From UBA9926 sp913064795 (lineage in GTDB: Bacteria; Pseudomonadota; Gammaproteobacteria; Pseudomonadales; Azotimanducaceae), in assembly GCA_045560765.1 (NCBI GenBank), contig JBJKZD010000010.1:682001-746000 (forward strand): a DNA stretch of 64,000 nt, read 5' to 3'. The translations under genes and the position numbers were made by a program. Of the stretch, positions 46,470 through 54,962 are shown in pieces; the first letter of the stretch is position 1, and each line of letters opens with the position of its first letter. The notes beneath the pieces were generated by a model. It ran no database searches, was not told where the DNA came from, and saw only the letters and a list, made by a program, of their open reading frames with translations.

Positions 46470-47188
46470 CGGCATGGGTATTCCGGCTGCTCCTGCTGGT
46501 GTCTTTGGGACCCGTGAGCTTGGCTCAGGCGGCTACCGAGGCGCCTAGATATCAATTTAGCCCGCCAGATTTTGATGGTATCGGCAAACGGTATCTTGGG
46601 CGCTCAATTGCTCACGTGATGGGCCATCGAGGCGCTGGTTGGCTTGAGCGCCCATCTAGGCAAGATGAAGAAAGGACGGACCTTCTGATTGAAAGCCTGC
46701 CGTTATCTGAGGATTCAGTTGTTGCAGATATCGGTGCAGGCACGGGCTACTTCGCTTTTCCGGTGGCCCAGCGAGTCCCCCGGGGCAAGGTGCTGGCGGT
46801 AGATATTCAGCAGGAAATGCTTGAGCTCATCGATCAGCGCAAGCGCCGAGAGGGCGCCGATAATATCGCCTTGGTGGAAGGGTCGATTGATGGGATCAAT
46901 TTACCCCCGGACTCCATCGATCTAGCGTACATCGTGGACGCTTATCATGAGTTTTCACACCCCTTTGAGATGGGACGTTCGATCTTTGAAGCACTCAAGC
47001 CAGGAGGGCAACTCGTTCTGATCGAATATCGCGCCGAAGATGACGCCGTTCCAATTAAGCGCCTCCATAAGATGACGGCGCGTCAAGTCAACAAAGAAAT
47101 GCAGGTCCTTGGTTTTGAGTTAACAAAATCGATCGACGTGCTCCCGCAACAGCACTTCATGGTCTTCACCAAGCCTCAGGCGCCGTGA
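46466..47188 (+). CDS. Class I SAM-dependent methyltransferase with a signal peptide
   Basis: A 240-residue protein. The N-terminus (first about 22 residues) looks like a cleavable signal ending in A-Q-A, unusual for a SAM enzyme. The methyltransferase core has motif I D-I-G-A-G-T-G-Y near residue 89, an acidic end of strand 2 (A-V-D-I) near 112, E-G-S-I-D, and P-G-G-Q-L-V-L-I-E further on. The V-D-A-Y-H-E-F motif is typical of a group found in many proteobacteria. Since SAM is cytosolic, either it is not exported or the family uses the fold differently. It starts inside the CIA30 stop codon, so they form one operon. Confidence 0.85.
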   Translation: MTAWVFRLLLLVSLGPVSLAQAATEAPRYQFSPPDFDGIGKRYLGRSIAHVMGHRGAGWLERPSRQDEERTDLLIESLPLSEDSVVADIGAGTGYFAFPVAQRVPRGKVLAVDIQQEMLELIDQRKRREGADNIALVEGSIDGINLPPDSIDLAYIVDAYHEFSHPFEMGRSIFEALKPGGQLVLIEYRAEDDAVPIKRLHKMTARQVNKEMQVLGFELTKSIDVLPQQHFMVFTKPQAP

Positions 47189-47393
47189 CAGGACCACAGA
47201 TGACGCCGCACTCCGCTCGGTGAGGCTCGCGGGCCGGGCTTTGAACAACTCACGGTGGACAGAAAGCGGGTCCTAGTTGCCGGTCTAGTTTGCGCCGCTT
47301 GCCATGGGGTTGAGGGGTTTTTTTTCTCGCTCAAAGCACGGTATGCTGGGCGCCACTAACCCTTTAACCCTGTAAGCAGTGATTGGAGCAATT

Positions 47394-48203
47394 ATGTCAG
47401 ATCATCTTCTTGAAACTCTGGTAGACGGAGTTTGCACGTTGACTATGAACCGGCCAGAGGCCCGTAATGCTATGAGCAGCAGCATGATGGCGGCGCTCAG
47501 TGAGGCTGTCCCAAGAGTGGCTGCAGACCCCGCAGTACGCTGCGTTGTGCTCACCGGGGCTGGTGGGGCTTTTTGCTCTGGCGGCGACGTGAAGGGTTTT
47601 GCCAGTGATAATGCGGGAGGAGGCCAAGGGGGTGAAGCGCCTTCCCTCGAATCGAAAGTGCACAGCCTGCGTCAAGGCATGGAGCTCTCGCGCATGTTGC
47701 ATGAGATGCCAAAACCAACCCTTGCGATTATTCCTGGGCCAGCGGCCGGTGCCGGTTTATCCCTGGCGCTTGCTTGCGATCTTCGGTTTGCACTCGATAC
47801 CGCGAAAATCACAACAGCATTCTCCAAGATTGGGGCATCGGGAGATTATGGTGGGTCTTACTTTTTGCCCTATTTAGTGGGTGCGGCCAAAGCTCGAGAG
47901 CTGTATTTTACGGCAGATGTCATCTCGGGCACGGAAGCACACGCCCTGGGTCTAGTGAATAAGATTGCTTCCAGTGAAACATTCGAAGCTGATTCTCAGG
48001 CCTACGCCAAGCACCTTGCAAGCCTGCCGACGGTTGCCCTCGGCTATATGAAGAAGAACCTGAATGCAGCTCAAAATGGAAGCCTGTCCGACGTCTTTGA
48101 TCATGAGGCGATGCACATGATGCGCTGTTTTATGACGGACGATCACAAGGCAGCGGTCCAAGCCTTCGTCGAAAAACGTCCGCCGGAGTTTAACGGGCGC
48201 TAG
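47394..48203 (+). CDS. Enoyl-CoA hydratase/isomerase (crotonase family)
   Basis: A 269-residue crotonase. Oxyanion-hole strands are G-A-F-C-S-G-G-D-V near residue 65 and G-P-A-A-G-A-G-L-S-L near 118. The loop after the second is F-S-K-I-G-A-S-G-D-Y-G-G, with Asp where many hydratases have Glu, which hints at an isomerase or a PaaG-like specificity. I start at ATG 47394, behind TGGAGC; the frame opens five codons earlier. It converges with the acyl-CoA dehydrogenase pair, with a terminator between, and fits the same lipid or ring catabolism. Confidence 0.9.
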   Translation: MSDHLLETLVDGVCTLTMNRPEARNAMSSSMMAALSEAVPRVAADPAVRCVVLTGAGGAFCSGGDVKGFASDNAGGGQGGEAPSLESKVHSLRQGMELSRMLHEMPKPTLAIIPGPAAGAGLSLALACDLRFALDTAKITTAFSKIGASGDYGGSYFLPYLVGAAKARELYFTADVISGTEAHALGLVNKIASSETFEADSQAYAKHLASLPTVALGYMKKNLNAAQNGSLSDVFDHEAMHMMRCFMTDDHKAAVQAFVEKRPPEFNGR

Positions 48204-48246
48204 CGGGTTAGAACGATTGGCTTATCGGGTCGATAACGAGACGATG

Positions 48247-48276
48247 AAAACCCCTGCTCGCGTTCGCTAGCAGGGG
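48247..48276 (-). terminator. Terminator of the acyl-CoA dehydrogenase operon
   Basis: On the minus strand CCCCTGCT pairs with AGCAGGGG around a loop of about ten bases, followed by TTTT. On the plus strand no T-tract follows, so it mainly ends minus-strand transcripts. It sits 12 bases past the stop of the dehydrogenase. Confidence 0.75.
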
Positions 48277-48287
48277 GGGCAACGCGA

Positions 48288-49430
48288 CTAGGCGGCTTCG
48301 CCGATCACCATATCAGCGAGGAGGGCACGTTGATATTTTGCATCTCCGAGCATAACTTGGCTGTGCATTTGACGCTTGAAAAACAGATGAACATAGCATT
48401 CCCAGGTAAAGCCGATCCCGCCATGAAATTGCACCGCTCTGCTACTACTGAAAACGGCCATATCGCTCGCTTCAGATTTGGCCATCCGCGCCAGTTTTAG
48501 CGCTTCACCGGGGTCATGATCAAAAGCGCAGGCCGCGTTGTATGTCAGCGACTTGGCATTATCAATGTTTAACATGACATTGACCAAGGGATGCTTGACG
48601 GCCTGAAAGAAACCCAAAGGCCGCTCAAATTGAACTCGGGTTTTGGCGTATTCCACCGTGGTCTGGAGCAGCCACTCTCCGGCACCGACCATGTCGGCAG
48701 CGAGGAGAGAGAGCAGTGCGGGCATTGCGGCATCGATCGCGTTCGCACCGTTTCCAGACGTTGTCAGCCGGACGCCCTGGACATTCACAAAGTGCAAGCG
48801 TGCCTGGTCTCTAGTGAGATCGATGATTCGGTCAGCGCTGAGGCTAAGTCCAGCCGCGTCCGCATCGACGAGATATAAATCAACCCCGGCTTCGCTTCTA
48901 GCACTCACAATAAACTGCGCGCACTTTCGTGCATCTTGTACAAAAGCAGCCAGGCCATCGAGGCCGCCGTCTTTGTTGACTTGAACCGTCGTTGCCTCGC
49001 TAGACCATTGGCCGGTCTCATCGGTCATCGCAAGGGTTGTTGCTTTGCCGGCGGCGATATCAGTTAATGCCGTGGTGGCCTCAGGGGAATCGCAAGCATT
49101 GAGGACAAAGGTCGCACCGAGGGTTACGCTGAGCGGCGATGGGAAGGCAGCTCGACCGACTTCCTCAGCGAGAGCGATGGCTGCAACCGTGGGCATACCA
49201 ATGCCCCCAGCAGCCTCTGGGACACACACCGCAGTCCATCCCAGATCGACGATTTGCTGCCAAAGACCTTGGTCCCAGACGCACTCATTCGGGCGTTCGA
49301 TGTGATAGTCGTCGGCAACAAGTCGGTGAAGCTTATCGCTTGAGCAGTGGTCGGCGAGAAATTTCCGTGCGGAATCCCGCAGCATGACTTCGTCCTCGCC
49401 AAAACCAAAATTTTTGGGCTGTTCAGCCAT
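48288..49430 (-). CDS. Acyl-CoA dehydrogenase, subunit-like (ChsE2/FadE type)
   Basis: The 380-residue product has the acyl-CoA dehydrogenase order: a helical N-terminal domain, a beta-barrel middle and a C-terminal helical domain. The end contains Q-F-H-G-G-I-G-F-T-W-E, common in steroid-side-chain and long-substrate enzymes. The substrate-binding middle is less conserved than in its partner, and a full FAD-binding R-A-x-x-x-x-G motif is not obvious. It lies nine bases downstream of a second acyl-CoA dehydrogenase gene in one operon. Adjacent pairs of this kind often form heterotetramers in which the subunits share the active site. Confidence 0.88.
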   Translation of the reverse strand: MAEQPKNFGFGEDEVMLRDSARKFLADHCSSDKLHRLVADDYHIERPNECVWDQGLWQQIVDLGWTAVCVPEAAGGIGMPTVAAIALAEEVGRAAFPSPLSVTLGATFVLNACDSPEATTALTDIAAGKATTLAMTDETGQWSSEATTVQVNKDGGLDGLAAFVQDARKCAQFIVSARSEAGVDLYLVDADAAGLSLSADRIIDLTRDQARLHFVNVQGVRLTTSGNGANAIDAAMPALLSLLAADMVGAGEWLLQTTVEYAKTRVQFERPLGFFQAVKHPLVNVMLNIDNAKSLTYNAACAFDHDPGEALKLARMAKSEASDMAVFSSSRAVQFHGGIGFTWECYVHLFFKRQMHSQVMLGDAKYQRALLADMVIGEAA

Positions 49431-49439
49431 GATCGACTC

Positions 49440-50684
49440 CTATTTAGATTTCGGCAGGCCGAGCACACGCTCGCCGAGAATGTTACGTTGAACTTCATTA
49501 GCGCCAGCGGCAATCGTGACACCGAAGCTATTCATGTAAGCCAGTGGCCACTGCCCACCCGCGGGTGCGTTGTCGTCATTGACGTACAAGGTGCTTGCTG
49601 CACCTTCGATGCGGTAGGCGACTTCGGCAAGATCCTGATTGAACTCTGTGCCGACGAGCTTGCTCTGAAGCGGAATACGCATGGGATGATCGGTCAAGGC
49701 CGGGACACCGCTTCGACGCGTATTTTGCTGCATGGCTTCACGGCGAATCATCAGTTTCATGATCTCATCGCGCAATGCAGGATCATCGGCAGCGGTTTGG
49801 CCGAGTCGTTGATGGGATTTCGCTAAATCAATCAATGAGCCGATGGATCCAACAGACACGCCGCTCTCTTCCTCAGTGGCCATGCCGCCAGAGGCTGGTG
49901 TGGTCAGGGGACCCGCGCCGCGCTCGTGGGCGAGGGTCGTCATCGCAACCTTCCAGCCAGCGCCAACGTCATCGAGTCGATACCGGTCAGGAATGACCAG
50001 GTCGTCAAACAGAACCTCGTTAAAACCCGTTTGGCCGGTCATTTTAATGAGCGGGCGAACGGTGACGCCTTTGCCGAGGGCTTCTTTGATTGGGACTACG
50101 AAGTAGGACAACCCATTGTATTTGTCCTCCTTGTCGGTTCGGCACAGCAAAATCATCCAATCGGCAAAGTGCGCAAGCGAGGTCCAAACCTTGTGGCCAT
50201 TGATAACCCAGTTATCCCCATCCTTCTCGGCGAAAGTCTGCTGATTGGCAAGATCGGAGCCGGCGCCGGGCTCAGAAAAGCCCTGGCACCAAATGTGCTC
50301 TCCTGAGAAGAGTTTGGGCAGGAGTTCTGCCTTCACTTCGTCTTGAGCATGAAAGAAGATGGTCGGCGCTGCCATACCCATGCCAATGATGTTGGGCAAA
50401 TAAGGTGTTTTGGCGCGCTGCATTTCCTGATTGGCAATACTCTGGCACTGATCCATGCCGCCGCCGCCAACTTCCGTGGGGTAGTCGCAGCCAATCATGC
50501 CGGCATCAAATGCGGATTTTTGCCACTGTTGTAGCCAAGCCATTGCCGCCGGGTCACTGAGTTCGAGTGCGCCCTGGGGAATACTCACCGGTGGACGACC
50601 GGGATGATTTTCGGATAGCCAAGTTTGACATTGAGCTCTAAACGCAGCCTGCTCGGGGCTGTCTTTGCGTTCGGATTCAGACAT
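49440..50684 (-). CDS. Acyl-CoA dehydrogenase, catalytic-type partner
   Basis: A 414-residue acyl-CoA dehydrogenase. The FAD-contacting Q-G-F-S-E-P-G-A-G-S-D-L-A motif is near residue 135, K-V-W-T-S follows near 160, and the C-terminal A-N-E-V-Q-R-N-I motif holds a candidate base Glu. The annotated frame begins further upstream, but I use ATG 50684, preceded by GAGGAAA; the upstream 30 codons look non-coding. The downstream gene starts nine bases after the stop. The pair probably oxidises a long or bulky acyl-CoA in the cytoplasm. Confidence 0.9.
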   Translation of the reverse strand: MSESERKDSPEQAAFRAQCQTWLSENHPGRPPVSIPQGALELSDPAAMAWLQQWQKSAFDAGMIGCDYPTEVGGGGMDQCQSIANQEMQRAKTPYLPNIIGMGMAAPTIFFHAQDEVKAELLPKLFSGEHIWCQGFSEPGAGSDLANQQTFAEKDGDNWVINGHKVWTSLAHFADWMILLCRTDKEDKYNGLSYFVVPIKEALGKGVTVRPLIKMTGQTGFNEVLFDDLVIPDRYRLDDVGAGWKVAMTTLAHERGAGPLTTPASGGMATEEESGVSVGSIGSLIDLAKSHQRLGQTAADDPALRDEIMKLMIRREAMQQNTRRSGVPALTDHPMRIPLQSKLVGTEFNQDLAEVAYRIEGAASTLYVNDDNAPAGGQWPLAYMNSFGVTIAAGANEVQRNILGERVLGLPKSK

Positions 50685-50814
50685 TGTGTTTTCCTCTAAA
50701 GCGTTTTTTCCAAAGGGTGTTGCCGACGAAGTATTGTAACGGACTGTTTGGGTTAGGGTCACTGGATCAATCAACGCTATGAGGCGTCATAGTTGAGCTT
50801 AGGGATAACGGCCG

Positions 50815-50976
50815 TTAACGGTCAGCAGGTCGTTGGCCCTCAGTCTTGGGGTGGCGCTCTGAATCTTTGCTGGCCGGGCGCAACCGGCGGATAAAACCAA
50901 GTGTAAGCGCCTCCCTTGCCCGGCGTTGTCGTCGCTTTTCTTGGGGGAGGTCTTGCTGGTGATACCACACGCTCAT
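50815..50976 (-). CDS. Possible 53-residue basic small protein
   Basis: On the minus strand an ATG at 50976 opens a 53-codon frame ending at 50815. The peptide is very rich in Arg and Gln, with a stretch near residues 12-34 that could be an amphipathic helix. There is no good ribosome-binding site and no family I recognise, so it may be chance. The gap 50685-51229 holds nothing else I can support. Confidence 0.2.
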   Translation of the reverse strand: MSVWYHQQDLPQEKRRQRRAREALTLGFIRRLRPASKDSERHPKTEGQRPADR

Positions 50977-51229
50977 GATTGATCTGTGGGCGCCAGATTT
51001 GAGCCAGAGATCAGCGCTCCGTGTGCCCCTGAAACAGTTTGCAGCGTGGGCTGGATGTACCCTTTGTCAAAGCGACTCGCTATCGGTATGTAGTAATGGA
51101 CTGCCTGACGGTGATGATGCGATGAAATTTTGAGGAGGCTGGAAAGGAGAGCAAAAACCGCGTAGCTTGGAGGATCGAGCAGTTGCTTTTGGGGACTGCA
51201 AATCCCGGATGAATAGGAGATCAATAGCA

Positions 51230-52189
51230 ATGGTCAGTATTATTGGTAATCTTAAGCCCGAAGATGACTACACCCATGAACTGGGCCCTGAGCCTAATTT
51301 CAATGAATCGGTGTATTTCAATTTCTTCGACCCTAGCCAGAATCGAGGCGGGTTTGTCCGGATCGGCAATCGCGCCAACGAAGGCTATGCCGAAATGACG
51401 GTCATTGTCTGGAATCCTGACGGCTCGGCTTATTTTAATTATGCCAAACCGGATATTACCCATAATGATGCTTGGGATGCCGGGGGGCTTTCGATCGAGA
51501 TTGTAAAGCCCGCCGAGCGCGTGAAGACCCGTTATGAGGGCAAGGCTTTGTTCATGGCGAATCCCCTTGATATGCAAGATCCAGGTAAAGCGTTTAAAAG
51601 TAACCCACGGGAAAAGTTAGTCATTGATCTTGAGCACACAGCGGTCGGCCCGCTCTATGGCCATGTGGGTGAACCCGGCGATGGTAATGAATTCGCCCGT
51701 TCGCACACCGAGCAGCATATGCGGGTGAGCGGGCAACTCACGTTAGGAGATGGAGCGCCGATTGCGTTCTCGGGCTGGGGATTGCGAGATCACTCTTGGG
51801 GTCCGCGGTTTTGGCAGGCCACCCCCTCTTATCGTTGGCTGACAGGTAATTTTGGGGATGACCTCGGTATGATTGTCACCACCAACGGGGACGGGATCGG
51901 GCGAGGCCTTTTTCAAACTGGAGATGCGCTGCTGCGGATTGAGTCGGCCCAGATTCTGACGGAGTATCGACCTGGGACGCAATTTCACAATCGGCTAACC
52001 GTAGACTGCATACTCGAGGATGGAACTGAGCGACAGATTACAGGGCAGGTGATGGGTTATATCCCGCTCAGAAACCGTCGAGGGGGTCAGAATACCCATG
52101 TCGGAGAGGGCATGACCCAGTACACACTGGATGATGGACGGATTGGCTATGGTCTCAGCGAGTACCTGAATCAGCCCAAAGAAGCCTAG
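51230..52189 (+). CDS. CrtC/AttH-like lipocalin-fold protein (DUF7064/7065 type)
   Basis: The 319-residue product has a two-lobe beta-rich layout without a signal peptide. The motif G-W-G-L-R-D-H-S-W-G-P-R near residue 185 is diagnostic of a group related to hydroxyneurosporene synthase (CrtC) and AttH lipocalin-like proteins; the Trp/Arg/Asp cluster lines a ligand cavity in CrtC. Members are frequent near fatty-acid and steroid catabolic genes, but activity is unproven. I use ATG 51230 (AGGAG ten bases before); an upstream frame to 51167 is open but less likely. It converges with a TonB receptor gene across a bidirectional terminator. Confidence 0.75.
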   Translation: MVSIIGNLKPEDDYTHELGPEPNFNESVYFNFFDPSQNRGGFVRIGNRANEGYAEMTVIVWNPDGSAYFNYAKPDITHNDAWDAGGLSIEIVKPAERVKTRYEGKALFMANPLDMQDPGKAFKSNPREKLVIDLEHTAVGPLYGHVGEPGDGNEFARSHTEQHMRVSGQLTLGDGAPIAFSGWGLRDHSWGPRFWQATPSYRWLTGNFGDDLGMIVTTNGDGIGRGLFQTGDALLRIESAQILTEYRPGTQFHNRLTVDCILEDGTERQITGQVMGYIPLRNRRGGQNTHVGEGMTQYTLDDGRIGYGLSEYLNQPKEA

Positions 52190-52250
52190 CTCTTTGATTC
52201 GCCGAAGCGATAGCCGTCGGCGATGAGTCGATCCTTCGCGCTGCGGAGGC

Positions 52251-52284
52251 AAAAAAAACCGCACAATCGTTGTGCGGTTTTTAT
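52251..52284. terminator. Bidirectional Rho-independent terminator
   Basis: AAAACCGCACAA (52255-52266) pairs perfectly with TTGTGCGGTTTT (52270-52281) around a TCG loop. There are A residues before and T residues after, so it can stop transcription from both the CrtC-like gene and the convergent TonB receptor gene. Confidence 0.93.
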
Positions 52285-52362
52285 TTTAGGCCCAGGGCAA
52301 TAAGGGGCCCAGCGGTCTAGAGGCTATGAGGCATCGCTGCCTCAAAGCCCGCACCGGTTTGA

Positions 52363-54750
52363 TCAATCAAACTTCTGGCGGAACCTTAGCCCAATGGTTC
52401 TTGGTCTGTTCGTTGTCTCTCTCTGATCGTAAGTCGCGCCGTTAATGAAGACTTGACCGCGCTCGTCAGTGAAGTTTTTAACGAACAATTCCGCTGACCA
52501 ACTATCTTGCTCGATGCCAAACGCAAGGTTACCAACCTGGTAATCAGATTGTTTCTTACGGGTCCGAGTCACCGGGTCCACATCGTAGAGCAGATTGTAT
52601 GAGTCACCGACAGAAGTATAGGATCCTTGCGCAAATGCGGCCATTCCCATGATTTCGAAGTTATAGCGACTCGAGAGATTCCACTTAAGGTCAGGAACCC
52701 TAGGAAGATCAGCTCCGGATTCCGCTTTCAACGAGGTTCCGATGTAGTAGTCCTCGGTCAATTGGCTGTCGATACTCGACAGACCAAAATTGATATCCCA
52801 GTTCTCGTTAATCAGGAACGAACCCTCAATTTCGAGACCGTCACTCTCCGCGTTACCGACGTTGTCGGTCAAGGTCAGGACCGAGACGGTGGTATCGATT
52901 TTCGACAGCTGGAAATCATCCCACTCCTGCGTGTAATACGCGGCATTCAGGCGGAGCCGTCCGTCAACAAACGTTCCTTTCATGCCAAGTTCATAGCTGG
53001 TTAGAATGTCGGCCTGATAGGCGCCCGCAATAGCGGTGACACTCAAACGGTTCAATCCCCCGGGACGATAGCCCTCGGAATAAGTACCGTATACGAGCAA
53101 GTCATCATTCACCGACCAGGAGACATTGAACTTGTGAACGCTCTTTGACTCATCAATGGTCAAATCGTTGTTGAATTCCGGATTGCCCCGGGGACCATAG
53201 CGGCTTGGCCACCAGAATGTGCCTGAGAAGCCCAACAAGGATGATTCATAGTCGAAGTACCGCGTGCTATAGGATGCTGAGACATTGTCCGTGATGTCCA
53301 GAGCGATCTCGCCAAAGAAAGCGGTCTCTTTGTTGGATCTCAACTGATCTGTTGTCCAATAGATATCAGGCCCTTCGACGTAAGCTGGAACATCGAGTCC
53401 GGTTTTGGAGACATCCGTATCTACAAGTCCCAGAACGTGCCAATCGAGGTCAAAATCATGGCTGGCTTCCTCATAAAATGCCCCAACGATCCATCTGATA
53501 CGTTGGTCTTGGGCGGATACCAATCGGATTTCATGGTTTTCCCTCGCCCATTCTTGATCACCCGTATAGAGCAATGTCGGATCTGAACAGACTCCGAACC
53601 GTGCGATGTAGCAAGCGTAATAGCTTACGACGTAACCGGGTGAGCCATTACTGGGGTCAGAATACAGAGAGTAGTCTGCATTTTGATAGGATTCGCGATC
53701 GAGGTCGGAATAAGCATAAGTCAGCGACATGTCGTTGATTTTACCTTCAACGACCAGCGCTGTTTGTGTCCACTCGTCGTCATTAGTGTCGGGTTGAAAC
53801 CTGACAACCTCTAGATCGCCGACATCCGTTGGATCATGATCCCAAACGCCTTTAGCCTCGAGTTCTTGACGCATGACACTGGCCGTTACGGTCCAATTTT
53901 CATTAAGGTCAACTCGGAGAGCTGCTCGGCCACCTGTCGTCTCTGCCGTATTAAAGTCTTTTTTGACGTAGTCTGCATTATCAATTGTTTGGTCAGCTGC
54001 CAGCGCCATAAGATCGGGATCCCCTCCCGCTTGCCATCCATCGCGGATACCCGACAAGTCAAAAGTGTGGGTGCCAGGAACGTTATCAATAAACCCTGCT
54101 TCGTCTTTGCGATAGCCGACGAGGCGAATAGCCGCCGTGTCACCAATGGGGATATTCACAAAGCCCTCAAGGACATTACCTGTATCGCCTTTGGCAACCG
54201 AATTAAACTCGACATCGTAGCCAGCAGAGAACACACCAGGCGTGGGCTTGTTGGTGATGAACCGAATGCTACCTGCCTGTGAGTTAGCACCGTAAAGGGT
54301 TCCCTGAGGTCCAGCGAGGGTTTCGATTCGGGCGACATCATAGATATGTGGGTTTAAAAAAGAACCAACAGCGGTAACAGGCTGTTCGTCCATATAGACG
54401 GCGACATTGGGTGACGCGCCGAGGAGACTTTCGCCGCCACTCGAGATACCCCGCATATAAACGTTGCCCGTACCTGGCCCCAGCGTGACGTAATTCAATG
54501 AGGCAATGAGATGGGCGAAGTCTTCTAAATCGCCAACGCCGTTATTTTCGAGTTCACCTTCACCCAGCACATCGATGCTGATGGGGACATCCTGGACACT
54601 CTCGTTGCGGCGGGTTGCCGAAACGATGATCTCTTCGATGGCCATCTGCTCTTGCGCAAGCGCGATTTGGCCCCCGGTTGCAGTCACCGCGATCGCAAGT
54701 GCGAGCGGCTTTACAATAAATTTCGGGTTATTTTTGATGTGTTTAGTCAT
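52363..54750 (-). CDS. TonB-dependent receptor (about 795 residues)
   Basis: The signal peptide ends near residue 32. The TonB box M-A-I-E-E-I-I-V-S-A-T-R-R follows, then a plug with V-Y-M-R-G-I-S-S-G-G-E-S and R-I-E-T-L-A-G-P-Q-G-T-L-Y-G-A-N-S, and a barrel ending in R-F-R-Q-K-F. The plug layout is that of the FepA/IroN-like receptors, and the ligand is unknown. AAGGTGA precedes the ATG. A GCAAG-CA-CTTGC palindrome lies about 90 bases upstream at 54837-54848 and could be an operator. It converges with the CrtC-like gene. Confidence 0.92.
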   Translation of the reverse strand: MTKHIKNNPKFIVKPLALAIAVTATGGQIALAQEQMAIEEIIVSATRRNESVQDVPISIDVLGEGELENNGVGDLEDFAHLIASLNYVTLGPGTGNVYMRGISSGGESLLGASPNVAVYMDEQPVTAVGSFLNPHIYDVARIETLAGPQGTLYGANSQAGSIRFITNKPTPGVFSAGYDVEFNSVAKGDTGNVLEGFVNIPIGDTAAIRLVGYRKDEAGFIDNVPGTHTFDLSGIRDGWQAGGDPDLMALAADQTIDNADYVKKDFNTAETTGGRAALRVDLNENWTVTASVMRQELEAKGVWDHDPTDVGDLEVVRFQPDTNDDEWTQTALVVEGKINDMSLTYAYSDLDRESYQNADYSLYSDPSNGSPGYVVSYYACYIARFGVCSDPTLLYTGDQEWARENHEIRLVSAQDQRIRWIVGAFYEEASHDFDLDWHVLGLVDTDVSKTGLDVPAYVEGPDIYWTTDQLRSNKETAFFGEIALDITDNVSASYSTRYFDYESSLLGFSGTFWWPSRYGPRGNPEFNNDLTIDESKSVHKFNVSWSVNDDLLVYGTYSEGYRPGGLNRLSVTAIAGAYQADILTSYELGMKGTFVDGRLRLNAAYYTQEWDDFQLSKIDTTVSVLTLTDNVGNAESDGLEIEGSFLINENWDINFGLSSIDSQLTEDYYIGTSLKAESGADLPRVPDLKWNLSSRYNFEIMGMAAFAQGSYTSVGDSYNLLYDVDPVTRTRKKQSDYQVGNLAFGIEQDSWSAELFVKNFTDERGQVFINGATYDQRETTNRPRTIGLRFRQKFD

Positions 54751-54962
54751 CTATTCACCTTAGATTTTATTATCGTAGTGTTTTGGTTTTATTGATCTTA
54801 TAAAGACGAACAATGGAGGAGGCCATACTGCTCAATGCAAGCACTTGCTCCTTCAGTGATCAGGCTATCATTGCATGCCTTACCTTAAGAGACAAATCGA
54901 GGCAGACTTGAGCGGGTGTAAACGGCCGATGGCAAATAGCGATAGCAAAGGTGGGACCCGCT

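Noticed and set aside
54837..54848. GCAAG-CA-CTTGC operator upstream of the TonB receptor
   Set aside because: A 5-2-5 palindrome is easily found by chance and has no second copy nearby, so it is mentioned only in the receptor entry.
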